A stretch of DNA of 64,000 bases from Capnocytophaga sputigena (GTDB taxonomy: Bacteria; Bacteroidota; Bacteroidia; Flavobacteriales; Flavobacteriaceae). This document shows positions 1-7,331 of the stretch, piece after piece (position 1 is the stretch's first letter; the number at the start of each line of letters is the position of its first letter). A program made the position numbers and the translations under genes. Under the pieces are notes generated by a model. The model ran no database searches, was not told the DNA's origin, and saw only the letters and a list, made by a program, of their open reading frames with translations. The DNA is taken from contig NZ_UAVP01000003.1 of NCBI RefSeq assembly GCF_900446695.1, positions 744,001 to 808,000 of the forward strand, given 5' to 3'.

Positions 1-95
1 TCAGGGAGTGAGAAAGTAGGGTTGTTGCCTTCTATAAGAACATAAGCCGTGAAAGTAACGCCCAAGGCAATAAGGATATTTCGGAGTGTTTTCAT
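1..95 (-). CDS. N-terminus of an unidentified membrane-anchored or exported protein (cut by window edge)
   Basis: Only the first 31 codons are in the window. They read MKTLRNILIALGVTFTAYVL and then a polar stretch. Two lysine/arginine positions precede a hydrophobic run at about residues 6-21, which fits a signal peptide or an N-terminal anchor. No family can be named from this. A well-formed promoter lies upstream (TAnnTTTG on the minus strand at 121-128), back to back with the promoter of the YbbR-like gene, so the start at 95 is credible. Confidence 0.5.
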   Translation of the reverse strand, partial: MKTLRNILIALGVTFTAYVLIEGNNPTFSLP

Positions 96-120
96 AGCAA
101 ACAAGTGAAAAATGAAAGCA

Positions 121-152
121 CAAAAGTAAAAAATAATTTGGCAATCTGCAAA
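121..152 (-). promoter_or_regulatory. Bacteroidota-type promoter for the leftmost minus-strand gene
   Basis: On the minus strand TACTTTTG (121-128) is preceded by TTTG (149-152) with 20 bases between. This matches the Bacteroidota -7 (TAnnTTTG) and -33 (TTTG/TTG) boxes. The -33 box falls in an AATTTGC-type repeat shared with the divergent promoter. Confidence 0.6.
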
Positions 153-180
153 TTGCTAAATTTGCTCATTTGCCAATCAT
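135..180. repeat. AATTTGC/GCAAATT-type degenerate repeat between divergent promoters
   Basis: The stretch is a run of near-heptads such as GCAAATT, GCTAAAT and TTGCTCA, a type also seen near 39575, 42245, 48965 and 52345. It contains the -33 boxes of both the leftward (149-152) and rightward (161-164) promoters. Confidence 0.6.
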
Positions 181-192
181 TTCATATCTTTG
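161..192 (+). promoter_or_regulatory. Bacteroidota-type promoter for ybbR-coaE
   Basis: TTTG at 161-164 and TATCTTTG at 185-192 are separated by 20 bases, matching the Bacteroidota consensus. The first start codon (229) follows about 35 bases downstream. Confidence 0.65.
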
Positions 193-228
193 CCCTCATT
201 ATTTGGTTACTCGTAATTTATTGTTGCT

Positions 229-1137
229 ATGAACCGCCGCAACCTCACTTTTATAATATGCCTCATCCTATCGGTTTTTATCTGGTCGTTAGTAAAACTT
301 TCTAAAAATTTACTTAGGGAAGTATCTATCCCTGTGACAGTTATCAATCCCCCTGCCAACGAGGTATTTCTGCCTTCTGCCCCTAATTTCGTGAGAATTG
401 TAGTTGAAGGCAATGGCTTTTCTCTTTTGAAATCCTACCGACAAAACCCTACCCTCACCGTTGATTTTACTGACCTGCAAGAGGTGAGTGAACACTTCTA
501 TACACTCTCCAAAAACAGTAAAGACAAGCTGAGCAATACTTATCTCGCAAACTTCAAAATACGCTCGGTAGTCTCCGATACGCTGCAACTGTATTTAGCG
601 CCTAAACACACTAAAAAAATCCCCGTAGTGGTACATCTAAACGTGGAATACCCTAAAGAATACCAACTCACAGATCTAAAACTCTCCCCCGATTCGGTAG
701 TGGCATCGGGTAGCCAAAAAGTGATAGACACGCTCTCTCAAGTTGTTTTTCACTATCATAGCAAACGCCCTATAAAGGATAATTTTAGTGAGACTTACAC
801 GCTCAAAAGCACGCCTTTGGTACATTTCAACACTCATAAAATAGCGATGCAAGCCTTTGTAGATAAGGTGAGTGAGCAAGAGTTGCGCGTACCGGTGAAA
901 GTGATGAGGGTACCGAAAAACAGTCAGGTGAAAATTTTCCCTGATGAGGTGAGTGTGCTCTGTACGGGGGAATTAAACCTACTTAAAACACTCACTCCTA
1001 ACGATATAGAAGTAACCGCCGATATGTGCGAGGCTAACGCAGGGCATATCCCATTGCAAATTAGCACTAACAAACGGCGTATAAAGGTGGCGCTAATGAA
1101 CGAAGCTACCGTTGATTTTCTCATACGCAAAGAATGA
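229..1137 (+). CDS. YbbR-like domain protein
   Basis: This 302-residue protein has one N-terminal membrane segment (about residues 7-24) followed by an all-beta extracytoplasmic region. The pattern of repeated 'PVxVxxP...' and 'PxxVxVxG' strands is typical of YbbR-like domains, as in 'REVSIPVTVINPPANEVFLP' and 'RVPVKVMRVPKNSQVKIFP'. In Firmicutes, YbbR/CdaR regulates the diadenylate cyclase CdaA. In Bacteroidota such proteins are often simply found upstream of coaE, as here. The stop overlaps the coaE start by four bases (ATGA), so the two are co-translated. The start at 229 follows a good promoter and directly precedes the hydrophobic segment. The molecular role in this organism is not known. 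Confidence 0.8.
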   Translation: MNRRNLTFIICLILSVFIWSLVKLSKNLLREVSIPVTVINPPANEVFLPSAPNFVRIVVEGNGFSLLKSYRQNPTLTVDFTDLQEVSEHFYTLSKNSKDKLSNTYLANFKIRSVVSDTLQLYLAPKHTKKIPVVVHLNVEYPKEYQLTDLKLSPDSVVASGSQKVIDTLSQVVFHYHSKRPIKDNFSETYTLKSTPLVHFNTHKIAMQAFVDKVSEQELRVPVKVMRVPKNSQVKIFPDEVSVLCTGELNLLKTLTPNDIEVTADMCEANAGHIPLQISTNKRRIKVALMNEATVDFLIRKE

Positions 1138-1748
1138 TGGTAGTAGGACTTACAGGAGGTATTGGCAGTGGCAAGAGCACGATAGCCAAAGCATTTGCTG
1201 CCTTAGGTATTGCAGTATTCAATTCAGATGAACAAGCTAAAGCGCTCATCGCTACCGATGCGCAGGTAAAGGAACGCATTATCGCTGCTTTTGGTGAGGA
1301 GGCTTACCACAATGGAGAATATAACCGCGCTTATATCGCCCAGATTGTGTTTAACAATTCTGAGAAATTGGCGATACTCAACAACATTGTACATCCTGCC
1401 CTTGCAAAATATTTTAAACAATGGGCTAAGAAACAAACGTCGCCTTATGTACTGAAAGAAGCTGCTATTCTCTTTGAAAGTGGAAGCTACAAAGATTGTG
1501 ATTATATCATCACAGTTACAGCCCCTGAGGAGGTGCGCATTGCCCGTGTAATGGCACGCGACCATTGCACTGAAGCCCAAGTGCGGGCTCGTATGGCACA
1601 ACAGTGGACTGATGAACAGCGCATTGCTTTTTCAAATGCGGTGATTGAAAACGTTGATTTGGAAAGTGCCAAAGAACAAGTGAAGAGAATTAATGACGAG
1701 TTACGAGTTACGAATGACGAGTTACGAATGACGGACGAAAGTTTGTAA
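1134..1748 (+). CDS. coaE: Dephospho-CoA kinase
   Basis: CoaE phosphorylates the 3'-hydroxyl of dephospho-CoA with ATP, the last step of coenzyme A synthesis, in the cytoplasm. The P-loop GLTGGIGSGKST is at residues 5-16, followed by the family-typical 'VFNSDEQAKAL' and later 'KEAAILFESGSYKDCDYII'. The enzyme core is complete by about residue 185. The last residues read NDELRVT NDELRMT and then DESL. This 7-residue repeat is encoded by a six-unit array of 7-base repeats (1696-1737), so the C-terminal tail is a repeat read-through and probably not needed for catalysis. The gene overlaps the ybbR-like gene by four bases. actA begins 32 bases downstream. Confidence 0.95.
   Translation: MMVVGLTGGIGSGKSTIAKAFAALGIAVFNSDEQAKALIATDAQVKERIIAAFGEEAYHNGEYNRAYIAQIVFNNSEKLAILNNIVHPALAKYFKQWAKKQTSPYVLKEAAILFESGSYKDCDYIITVTAPEEVRIARVMARDHCTEAQVRARMAQQWTDEQRIAFSNAVIENVDLESAKEQVKRINDELRVTNDELRMTDESL
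1696..1737. repeat. Heptad array inside the 3' end of coaE
   Basis: There are six contiguous 7-base units: ACGAGTT twice, then ACGAATG, ACGAGTT, ACGAATG and ACGGACG. Three units equal 21 bases, so the array reads as a 7-residue peptide repeat. The TGA triplets at unit junctions (1715, 1729) are out of the coaE frame. Confidence 0.85.
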
Positions 1749-1760
1749 CACAACAACATT

Positions 1761-1783
1761 TGTTAATTATAAATTGTTAATTG
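1761..1783. repeat. Heptad array before actA
   Basis: Units of type AATTGTT and AATTATA repeat with a 7-base period and run up to the TTG start codon of actA. Confidence 0.6.
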
Positions 1784-2470
1784 AAAAAAATTATCATTAT
1801 ATCAACCCTTATCATTACCTTTTTAGGCATTACCTACGCTCTTTACGCCTTTCTGATGCAGATAGGGGTAGACGAGGGCTATGAACCTATACAACCTATT
1901 CACTTCTCTCACAAAATTCACGCAGGTGATAACCAAATCGATTGTAAATATTGCCATTCGGGAGCGCGGACTTCGGCAGTAGCAGGCGTGCCCTCACTCA
2001 ATGTGTGTATGGGCTGCCACCTTACTATCTCGGAGTATGAGGGTGAAGAGGACACTGCCAATGGTTATACTAAAGATTTTTACACCAAAGAAATCAAGAA
2101 ATTATACGAAGCAGTAGGCTGGGACGAACAGAAATTTCGTTATACGGCCACTGCTAAACCTGTGCAGTGGGTGCGCATTCACAAACTCCCCGACTTTACT
2201 TATTTCAATCACAGTCAGCACGTAACAGTGGGTGGGTTGGAATGTCAGAAATGTCACGGCGAAGTACAACAAATGGAGGTGGTACACCAGCACGCGCCTC
2301 TTACGATGGGGTGGTGTATAGAGTGCCACCGCCAAATGCCTGTGAATGCTAATAACCCTTATTATCAGCACTATGAAGAAGTGCACAAGGCTTTGGCTAA
2401 AAAGCTAAATGTAGCCAAACTAACCGTTGCCGAAATGGGAGGCTTAGAATGTGCAAAATGCCACTACTAA
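1781..2470 (+). CDS. actA: Alternative complex III pentaheme cytochrome c subunit ActA
   Basis: ActA carries electrons in alternative complex III, which oxidises menaquinol and reduces periplasmic cytochrome c or the terminal oxidase. One N-terminal membrane segment (about residues 4-26) precedes a periplasmic domain. Five CxxCH heme-binding motifs are visible: CKYCH 55-59, CMGCH 76-80, CQKCH 155-159, CIECH 179-183 and CAKCH 224-228. The last sits one residue from the C-terminus. At 229 residues the size is close to the pentaheme subunit of Rhodothermus marinus. The start is a TTG at 1781, within an AATTGTT repeat; no ATG gives a membrane segment, so TTG is preferred. The stop (2468-2470) is three bases before the chosen actB ATG. 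Confidence 0.85.
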   Translation: MKKIIIISTLIITFLGITYALYAFLMQIGVDEGYEPIQPIHFSHKIHAGDNQIDCKYCHSGARTSAVAGVPSLNVCMGCHLTISEYEGEEDTANGYTKDFYTKEIKKLYEAVGWDEQKFRYTATAKPVQWVRIHKLPDFTYFNHSQHVTVGGLECQKCHGEVQQMEVVHQHAPLTMGWCIECHRQMPVNANNPYYQHYEEVHKALAKKLNVAKLTVAEMGGLECAKCHY

Positions 2471-2472
2471 TA

Positions 2473-5394
2473 ATGACGAATGACGAGTTACGAATGACGA
2501 ATGAGAATATACATAATATATCAACATCACGGCGAGATTTCCTAAAATTCTTAGGTTTTTCTACAGCGGTGGCAGCCTTGGCAGGTTGCGAAGGGGCGGT
2601 ACATAAAACAATTCCGTATGTAATACAGCCCGAAAGTATTGTAGCAGGTGAAGCCAATTATTACGCTACTTGCATAGCCGATGGTTTTGACTTTGCCAGC
2701 GTACTGGTGAAAACTCGCGAAGGGCGACCCATTGCTGTATTGCGCAACCCCGAAGCCAAAGCAGGAGGGGCAGTGAATGCAAGGATATTGGCATCGGTAT
2801 TGAGTTTGTATGACGAGCATAGAAACCCATCCCCTGCCCTCTCTCAAGGAGGGGAATTGTGGCAACAGCTGGATACTAAAGCCATTACAGCTTTAGAGAA
2901 AGCAAAAGCTGAAGGCAAGCAAATTGTGATGCTCAGTCAAACACTCGCAAGTCCGTCAAGTTATGCCTTAGTAGAACTATTAAAAGAAAAATACCCCACC
3001 TTTAAGCTCGTTGAATACGATACCATATCAGAAGATGCTATTCTCACCGCTTTTGAATGGCGCTATGGATTGCGTGCAATGCCCGATTACGATTTCAGCA
3101 AGGCAAAGCTCATTGTTTCCTTTGATGCCGATTTCTTAGGCGATTGGAATGGAGGGGGCTATGAAGCTGGCTATGCGCAAGGGCGTATTCCTAGCAAAGC
3201 AAACGGAATGTCGCGCCATATTCAGTTGGAAGCCAACCTCAGCCTTACAGGCGCTAATGCCGATGAGCGCATTGCCCTCACTCCTGACCAAGTGAAAAAA
3301 GCATTGGCTTACTGTTTCCAATACCTAAAAGGTTTTGAGGAGAATGAACAATTTCATTTCCCAAACTCTATTATAGAAAAAGAGGAGAATAAAGTTACTA
3401 TTGAGGACAAAATAAAGAAAATAGCTTCCGAACTCAAAAAAGCGGGTAGCAAAGCCTTAGTAGTAACAGGTATTGATAGCGTTGAAGCTCAATTAATCGC
3501 TTTTGCTATCAATGAACATCTCCAAAGTGAAGCTTTCTCGCCTCAAACTCCCGTGCTTACCCGTAAAGGTAATGTTAAAGCTCTACAACAGCTACTCACC
3601 GATATGAACGAAGGTAAGGTAGGCGTTCTCTTTATCAACAATCTCAACCCTTTATACAGTTTGCCTAACGCCGAAGTGTTTGTCTCAGGCTTGAAGAAAG
3701 TACCTTTTTCGGTATCCTTTGCGATGCGCGCTGATGAAACTGCCCAGCAAACAACCCTTTGGGCGCCTCAACCGCATTATTTAGAGTCGTGGGGCGATGT
3801 AGAATTTAAATACGGGCACTACGGACTGATGCAACCTTGTATACGTCCGCTTTTCAACACCAAACAATGGCAAGACTGTTTTTTGCAATGGATAGGACAC
3901 AAGGAGAGCTATTACGATTTTATCAAAGCTCATTGGGAAACCCATATCTTAAAAGGATTTTCTTGGAAACAAGCCCTGCACGATGGCACTTTTGTAAAAG
4001 AAGATATAAAATCTTTTGAGTTGCCGAAAGAAGAAAAAATCCCTTCACTGAGGAAACCGCCTATGACCCTCACACGTGAGGAAACTTTAAGGCTAATAGG
4101 CACAGTACTTCCCAGAGAATTAGTAGAAACACCTTTTGAACTCAGCCTCTATACCAGCACCGCTTTGGGAGACGGACAGCAAGCTAACAATCCTTGGCTA
4201 CAAGAGCTTCCCGACCCTATCCACCGCACTACGTGGGATAACTTCCTCACGATGCACCCCAGCGATGCCCAACGTCTAAGTATTGAGAATTGGCATACTG
4301 CTGATGGTGCTTTGGACGGGTATCAGGCGAAAATCAGTGCTAACGGCAAAAGTATCATCGCTCCCGTACTCATCACCCCTGCGCAAGCACAAGGCAGTGT
4401 AGGGCTTGCCTTAGGTTATGGACGCAAGGCAGGCATACAAACCGAAATGCAAGTGGGGGTCAATGCCTTTGTGCTTTATAAAGACCATTGTAAAACCCAA
4501 GGCGTACAGATAGAAAAAGCAGAAGGCACTCACCAATTTGCCTGCTTGCAACTGCAAAATGAATTGGTAGGACGGAAAAATATCCTCAAAGAGATTTCTT
4601 TAGAGACTTTTTTAAGCGAATCCGCTGAAGTGTGGAATCCCAAACACCCTAAAACAAAGAAAGACCCTACTACCCCACATCATTTTAAACTCTCTATCGA
4701 CTTAAATGCGTGTACTGGTTGTGCAGCTTGTGTGATCGCCTGCCACGCCGAAAACAATGTGCCCGTAGTAGGCAAAGAAGAAGTGCGCCGCTCTCGCGAT
4801 ATGCACTGGTTGCGCATCGACCGTTATGAATCAAGAGAAAACGAACAAAGGTGCGTAGGTTTTCAGCCCGTGATGTGTCAGCATTGTAATAATGCCCCTT
4901 GTGAGACTGTTTGCCCTGTAATCGCTACCGCTCACGGACAGCAAGGACAAAACCAAATGGCTTACAACCGCTGTGTAGGCACGCGCTACTGTGCTAATAA
5001 CTGCCCCTATAAAGTGCGTAGGTTCAACTGGTTTCAGTATAGTGAAAACAAGCAGTTCAACTACAATATGAACAACGAAATAGGGCGTATGGTGCTCAAC
5101 CCCGATGTAACGGTACGTTCGCGAGGAGTAATGGAAAAGTGTTCCCTCTGTATCCAGAACACCCAAGCGGTAATACTGAAAGCCAAAAGAGAAGGTCGTG
5201 CCGTTGCCCCAGGAGAGTTCAACAATGTAGTAGCTTGTGCAGCTGCTTGTAATACAGGGGCTATGGTATTTGGCGATGCTAACGAAGAAGGAAGCAAAAT
5301 CGCCCAACTCAGTGCCAGTGAGCGTATGTATCAGCTTTTAGCAGAGCTCAACACCGACCCTAATGTGGTGTATCAAGTGAAAGTTAGGAATTAG
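2473..5394 (+). CDS. actB: Alternative complex III molybdopterin-like/iron-sulfur subunit ActB
   Basis: This is the large extracytoplasmic subunit of alternative complex III. A twin-arginine signal (SRRDFLKFLG, arginines at about 20-21) ends in a cysteine (AALAGC), so export by Tat and possible lipidation are likely. Residues of about 60-640 resemble molybdopterin oxidoreductases; ActB is known to lack the cofactor. The C-terminal ferredoxin-like region has four cysteine clusters: CTGCAACVIAC (near 746), CQHCNNAPCETVCP (near 802), CVGTRYCANNC (near 833) and CSLC plus CAAAC (near 890 and 922). The ATG at 2473 is chosen because it follows the actA stop. An in-frame ATG at 2449 would overlap actA by 22 bases. 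The first dozen codons are a heptad array, a palindrome-like insert lies at 2826-2856, and the stop lies in another array. Confidence 0.9.
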   Translation: MTNDELRMTNENIHNISTSRRDFLKFLGFSTAVAALAGCEGAVHKTIPYVIQPESIVAGEANYYATCIADGFDFASVLVKTREGRPIAVLRNPEAKAGGAVNARILASVLSLYDEHRNPSPALSQGGELWQQLDTKAITALEKAKAEGKQIVMLSQTLASPSSYALVELLKEKYPTFKLVEYDTISEDAILTAFEWRYGLRAMPDYDFSKAKLIVSFDADFLGDWNGGGYEAGYAQGRIPSKANGMSRHIQLEANLSLTGANADERIALTPDQVKKALAYCFQYLKGFEENEQFHFPNSIIEKEENKVTIEDKIKKIASELKKAGSKALVVTGIDSVEAQLIAFAINEHLQSEAFSPQTPVLTRKGNVKALQQLLTDMNEGKVGVLFINNLNPLYSLPNAEVFVSGLKKVPFSVSFAMRADETAQQTTLWAPQPHYLESWGDVEFKYGHYGLMQPCIRPLFNTKQWQDCFLQWIGHKESYYDFIKAHWETHILKGFSWKQALHDGTFVKEDIKSFELPKEEKIPSLRKPPMTLTREETLRLIGTVLPRELVETPFELSLYTSTALGDGQQANNPWLQELPDPIHRTTWDNFLTMHPSDAQRLSIENWHTADGALDGYQAKISANGKSIIAPVLITPAQAQGSVGLALGYGRKAGIQTEMQVGVNAFVLYKDHCKTQGVQIEKAEGTHQFACLQLQNELVGRKNILKEISLETFLSESAEVWNPKHPKTKKDPTTPHHFKLSIDLNACTGCAACVIACHAENNVPVVGKEEVRRSRDMHWLRIDRYESRENEQRCVGFQPVMCQHCNNAPCETVCPVIATAHGQQGQNQMAYNRCVGTRYCANNCPYKVRRFNWFQYSENKQFNYNMNNEIGRMVLNPDVTVRSRGVMEKCSLCIQNTQAVILKAKREGRAVAPGEFNNVVACAAACNTGAMVFGDANEEGSKIAQLSASERMYQLLAELNTDPNVVYQVKVRN
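2476..2503. repeat. Heptad array at the actB start
   Basis: Four units (ACGAATG, ACGAGTT, ACGAATG, ACGAATG) follow the ATG of actB. They encode the TNDELRMTNE-like beginning upstream of the Tat signal and are the same unit class as the coaE tail. Confidence 0.8.
2826..2856. repeat. C/G-rich palindromic repeat inside actB
   Basis: A CCCCT...CCCTCTC...AAGGAGGGG stretch is read in frame as part of NPSPALSQGGEL. It closely resembles the intergenic element at 49014-49046 and is more C/G-rich than its surroundings. Confidence 0.55.
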
Positions 5395-5404
5395 GAGTTA
5401 TGAA
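5384..5404. repeat. Heptad array at the actB/GH20 junction
   Basis: Units TTAGGAA, TTAGGAG and TTATGAA. The actB stop TAG (5392-5394) and the GH20 ATG (5400) both lie inside the array. Confidence 0.8.
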
Positions 5405-7331
5405 GTTTTATATATTTTTCATATACCTTTGGTGTGTTTCTCCTTGTGTGCTCTACGCAGGGATAGACCACTTATTGCCTGCACCGCAACAAGTTATCGC
5501 TAATGGACAACGCTACAAGGTAGCCTCGGCAGAAACACGTCCGATTATTATTGTAGAAATGGTAGCCGATTTGCCCGAAATTCCCGTCAATAAAGAAGAA
5601 GGGTATATGTTAGAAGTTACTAAAAATTGCATTCTCATCAGGGCTATCAGTGGGAAAGGTGTGTATTGGGCGAAACAAACATTAAAGCAACTTTTGGTTA
5701 CCAAAGGCAATAAAGCCTATTACGAAGGATGCAAAATCATCGATTATCCTGCTTTTAGAGTGCGCGGTTTTATGCAAGATGTAGGACGTACCTTTATGAG
5801 TTTGGAGGAGTTGAAAAGAGAAATAGCACTACTTTCGCAGTACAAAATCAATGTATTTCATTGGCATCTCACCGAAAACCAAGGGTGGCGTTTGCAGAGT
5901 TTGCGCTATCCTGAACTCAATGCTCCTTCTAGCTATGAGCGTATGCCTGCCCAATATTATACCCTACAAGAAGCCAAAGAGTTAGTCACTTTCTGCAAAA
6001 AACACAACGTATTGCTCATCCCTGAAATTGATATGCCTGGACACAGTCGTGCTTTTGAAAAGGCTTTTGGGGTAGCTATGCAATCGGAAAAAGGAATGGC
6101 AATTCTCAAAGAACTATTGGATGAGGTAGTCGAAAATTTTGATGTTCCTTATATTCACATAGGCACTGATGAAGTAGTTTTTAGCAATCCGCAGTTTGTA
6201 CCCGAAATGGTGTCTTACTTGCGTAATAAAGGCAAAAAGGTGATTTCGTGGAATCCTGGGTGGCAATATAAAGCAGGTGAAATAGATATGACCCAACTGT
6301 GGAGCTATCGAGGTAAAGCACAAAAAGGCATTCCTGCTATTGATAGCAAATTTCACTATATCAATCATTTCGATGCTTTTGCCGATTTGGTTGCCCTCTA
6401 CAACAGCAGAATTTTAAATGTAGCCCAAGGTGACGACGACCACGCGGGAGCTATTATAGGGTTATGGAACGACCGCTATATCAAAGGAGAGAGAGATATT
6501 CTCATACAAAACAATTTCTATCCTGCAATGCTCGCCTTAGCCGAGCGCTCTTGGAAAGGAGGAGGCAGTGAATATTTCGATGGCAAAGGCACTATGCTCC
6601 CCACAGATACCAACGACCCTATATTCCGGCAGTTTGCTGATTTTGAGAGGCGTATGTGCTGGCATAAAGCCCATTATTTTGGTGATGAACCCTTTGCCTA
6701 CGTACCCCAAACCAACGTAGTCTGGCGCATTACCGATGCATTTCCTAACAATGGCAATCTTGCTCAATCCTTTCCGCCTGAGAAAGCTTTAAAAGAAAGC
6801 TACTCTTATGAAGGAAAAACTTATCACACCCATAAAGCTATAGGGGCTGGTATTTATTTGCGACATACTTGGGGCGATCTTGTACCTGCTTTTTATAAAA
6901 AACCTCAACCTAACCACACTGCTTATGCGTATACTTATGTATATTCACCTGAAGAACAACCAGTTGGTTTATGGATAAGTTTTCAAGATTACAGTCGGTC
7001 GGAAAAAGATCTACCTCCGCCGCAAGGTAAATGGGATTATAAGGAGAGTAAAATTTGGTTAAACGATACAGAACTCTCTCCTCCTATATGGGAATCAACT
7101 CACAGAGAACTCTCTAACGAAATACCTCTTACTAACGAAAATTTCCAAGTGCGTCCTCCTTTGCAAGTTACCCTCAACAAGGGATGGAATAAAGTGTTAC
7201 TCAAGCTACCTGTAGGAGCTTTCTCTACCCCCGAAGTGCGATTGGTGAAATGGCAATTCACTTGTGTGTTTGTAACCCCTGACGGCAAGGACGCTGTAAA
7301 AAATCTTATTTATGCAGATACTCAACGATAA
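5400..7331 (+). CDS. GH20 beta-N-acetylhexosaminidase, exported
   Basis: The predicted enzyme removes terminal beta-linked GlcNAc or GalNAc from glycans by substrate-assisted catalysis. An N-terminal signal peptide (about residues 1-20) is followed by a GH20b-type domain (about 25-115) and a TIM-barrel catalytic domain (about 118-430). The barrel has 'VFHWHLTENQGWRL', 'IPEIDMPGHSRAF' and the catalytic Asp-Glu pair in HIGTDEV (D257-E258; most relatives have HxGGDE). A C-terminal beta region of about 190 residues follows. The gene sits in the alternative complex III operon, five bases after actB and overlapping actC-D by 20 bases, an unexpected place for a glycosidase. It may trim glycans released by the Gpd enzymes, but this is inference. 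Confidence 0.85.
   Translation: MKFYIFFIYLWCVSPCVLYAGIDHLLPAPQQVIANGQRYKVASAETRPIIIVEMVADLPEIPVNKEEGYMLEVTKNCILIRAISGKGVYWAKQTLKQLLVTKGNKAYYEGCKIIDYPAFRVRGFMQDVGRTFMSLEELKREIALLSQYKINVFHWHLTENQGWRLQSLRYPELNAPSSYERMPAQYYTLQEAKELVTFCKKHNVLLIPEIDMPGHSRAFEKAFGVAMQSEKGMAILKELLDEVVENFDVPYIHIGTDEVVFSNPQFVPEMVSYLRNKGKKVISWNPGWQYKAGEIDMTQLWSYRGKAQKGIPAIDSKFHYINHFDAFADLVALYNSRILNVAQGDDDHAGAIIGLWNDRYIKGERDILIQNNFYPAMLALAERSWKGGGSEYFDGKGTMLPTDTNDPIFRQFADFERRMCWHKAHYFGDEPFAYVPQTNVVWRITDAFPNNGNLAQSFPPEKALKESYSYEGKTYHTHKAIGAGIYLRHTWGDLVPAFYKKPQPNHTAYAYTYVYSPEEQPVGLWISFQDYSRSEKDLPPPQGKWDYKESKIWLNDTELSPPIWESTHRELSNEIPLTNENFQVRPPLQVTLNKGWNKVLLKLPVGAFSTPEVRLVKWQFTCVFVTPDGKDAVKNLIYADTQR

Noticed and set aside
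4831-5307. 158-codon minus-strand open frame within actB
   Set aside because: It lies opposite the iron-sulfur cysteine clusters of actB, which must be the coding frame; composition is shadow-like.
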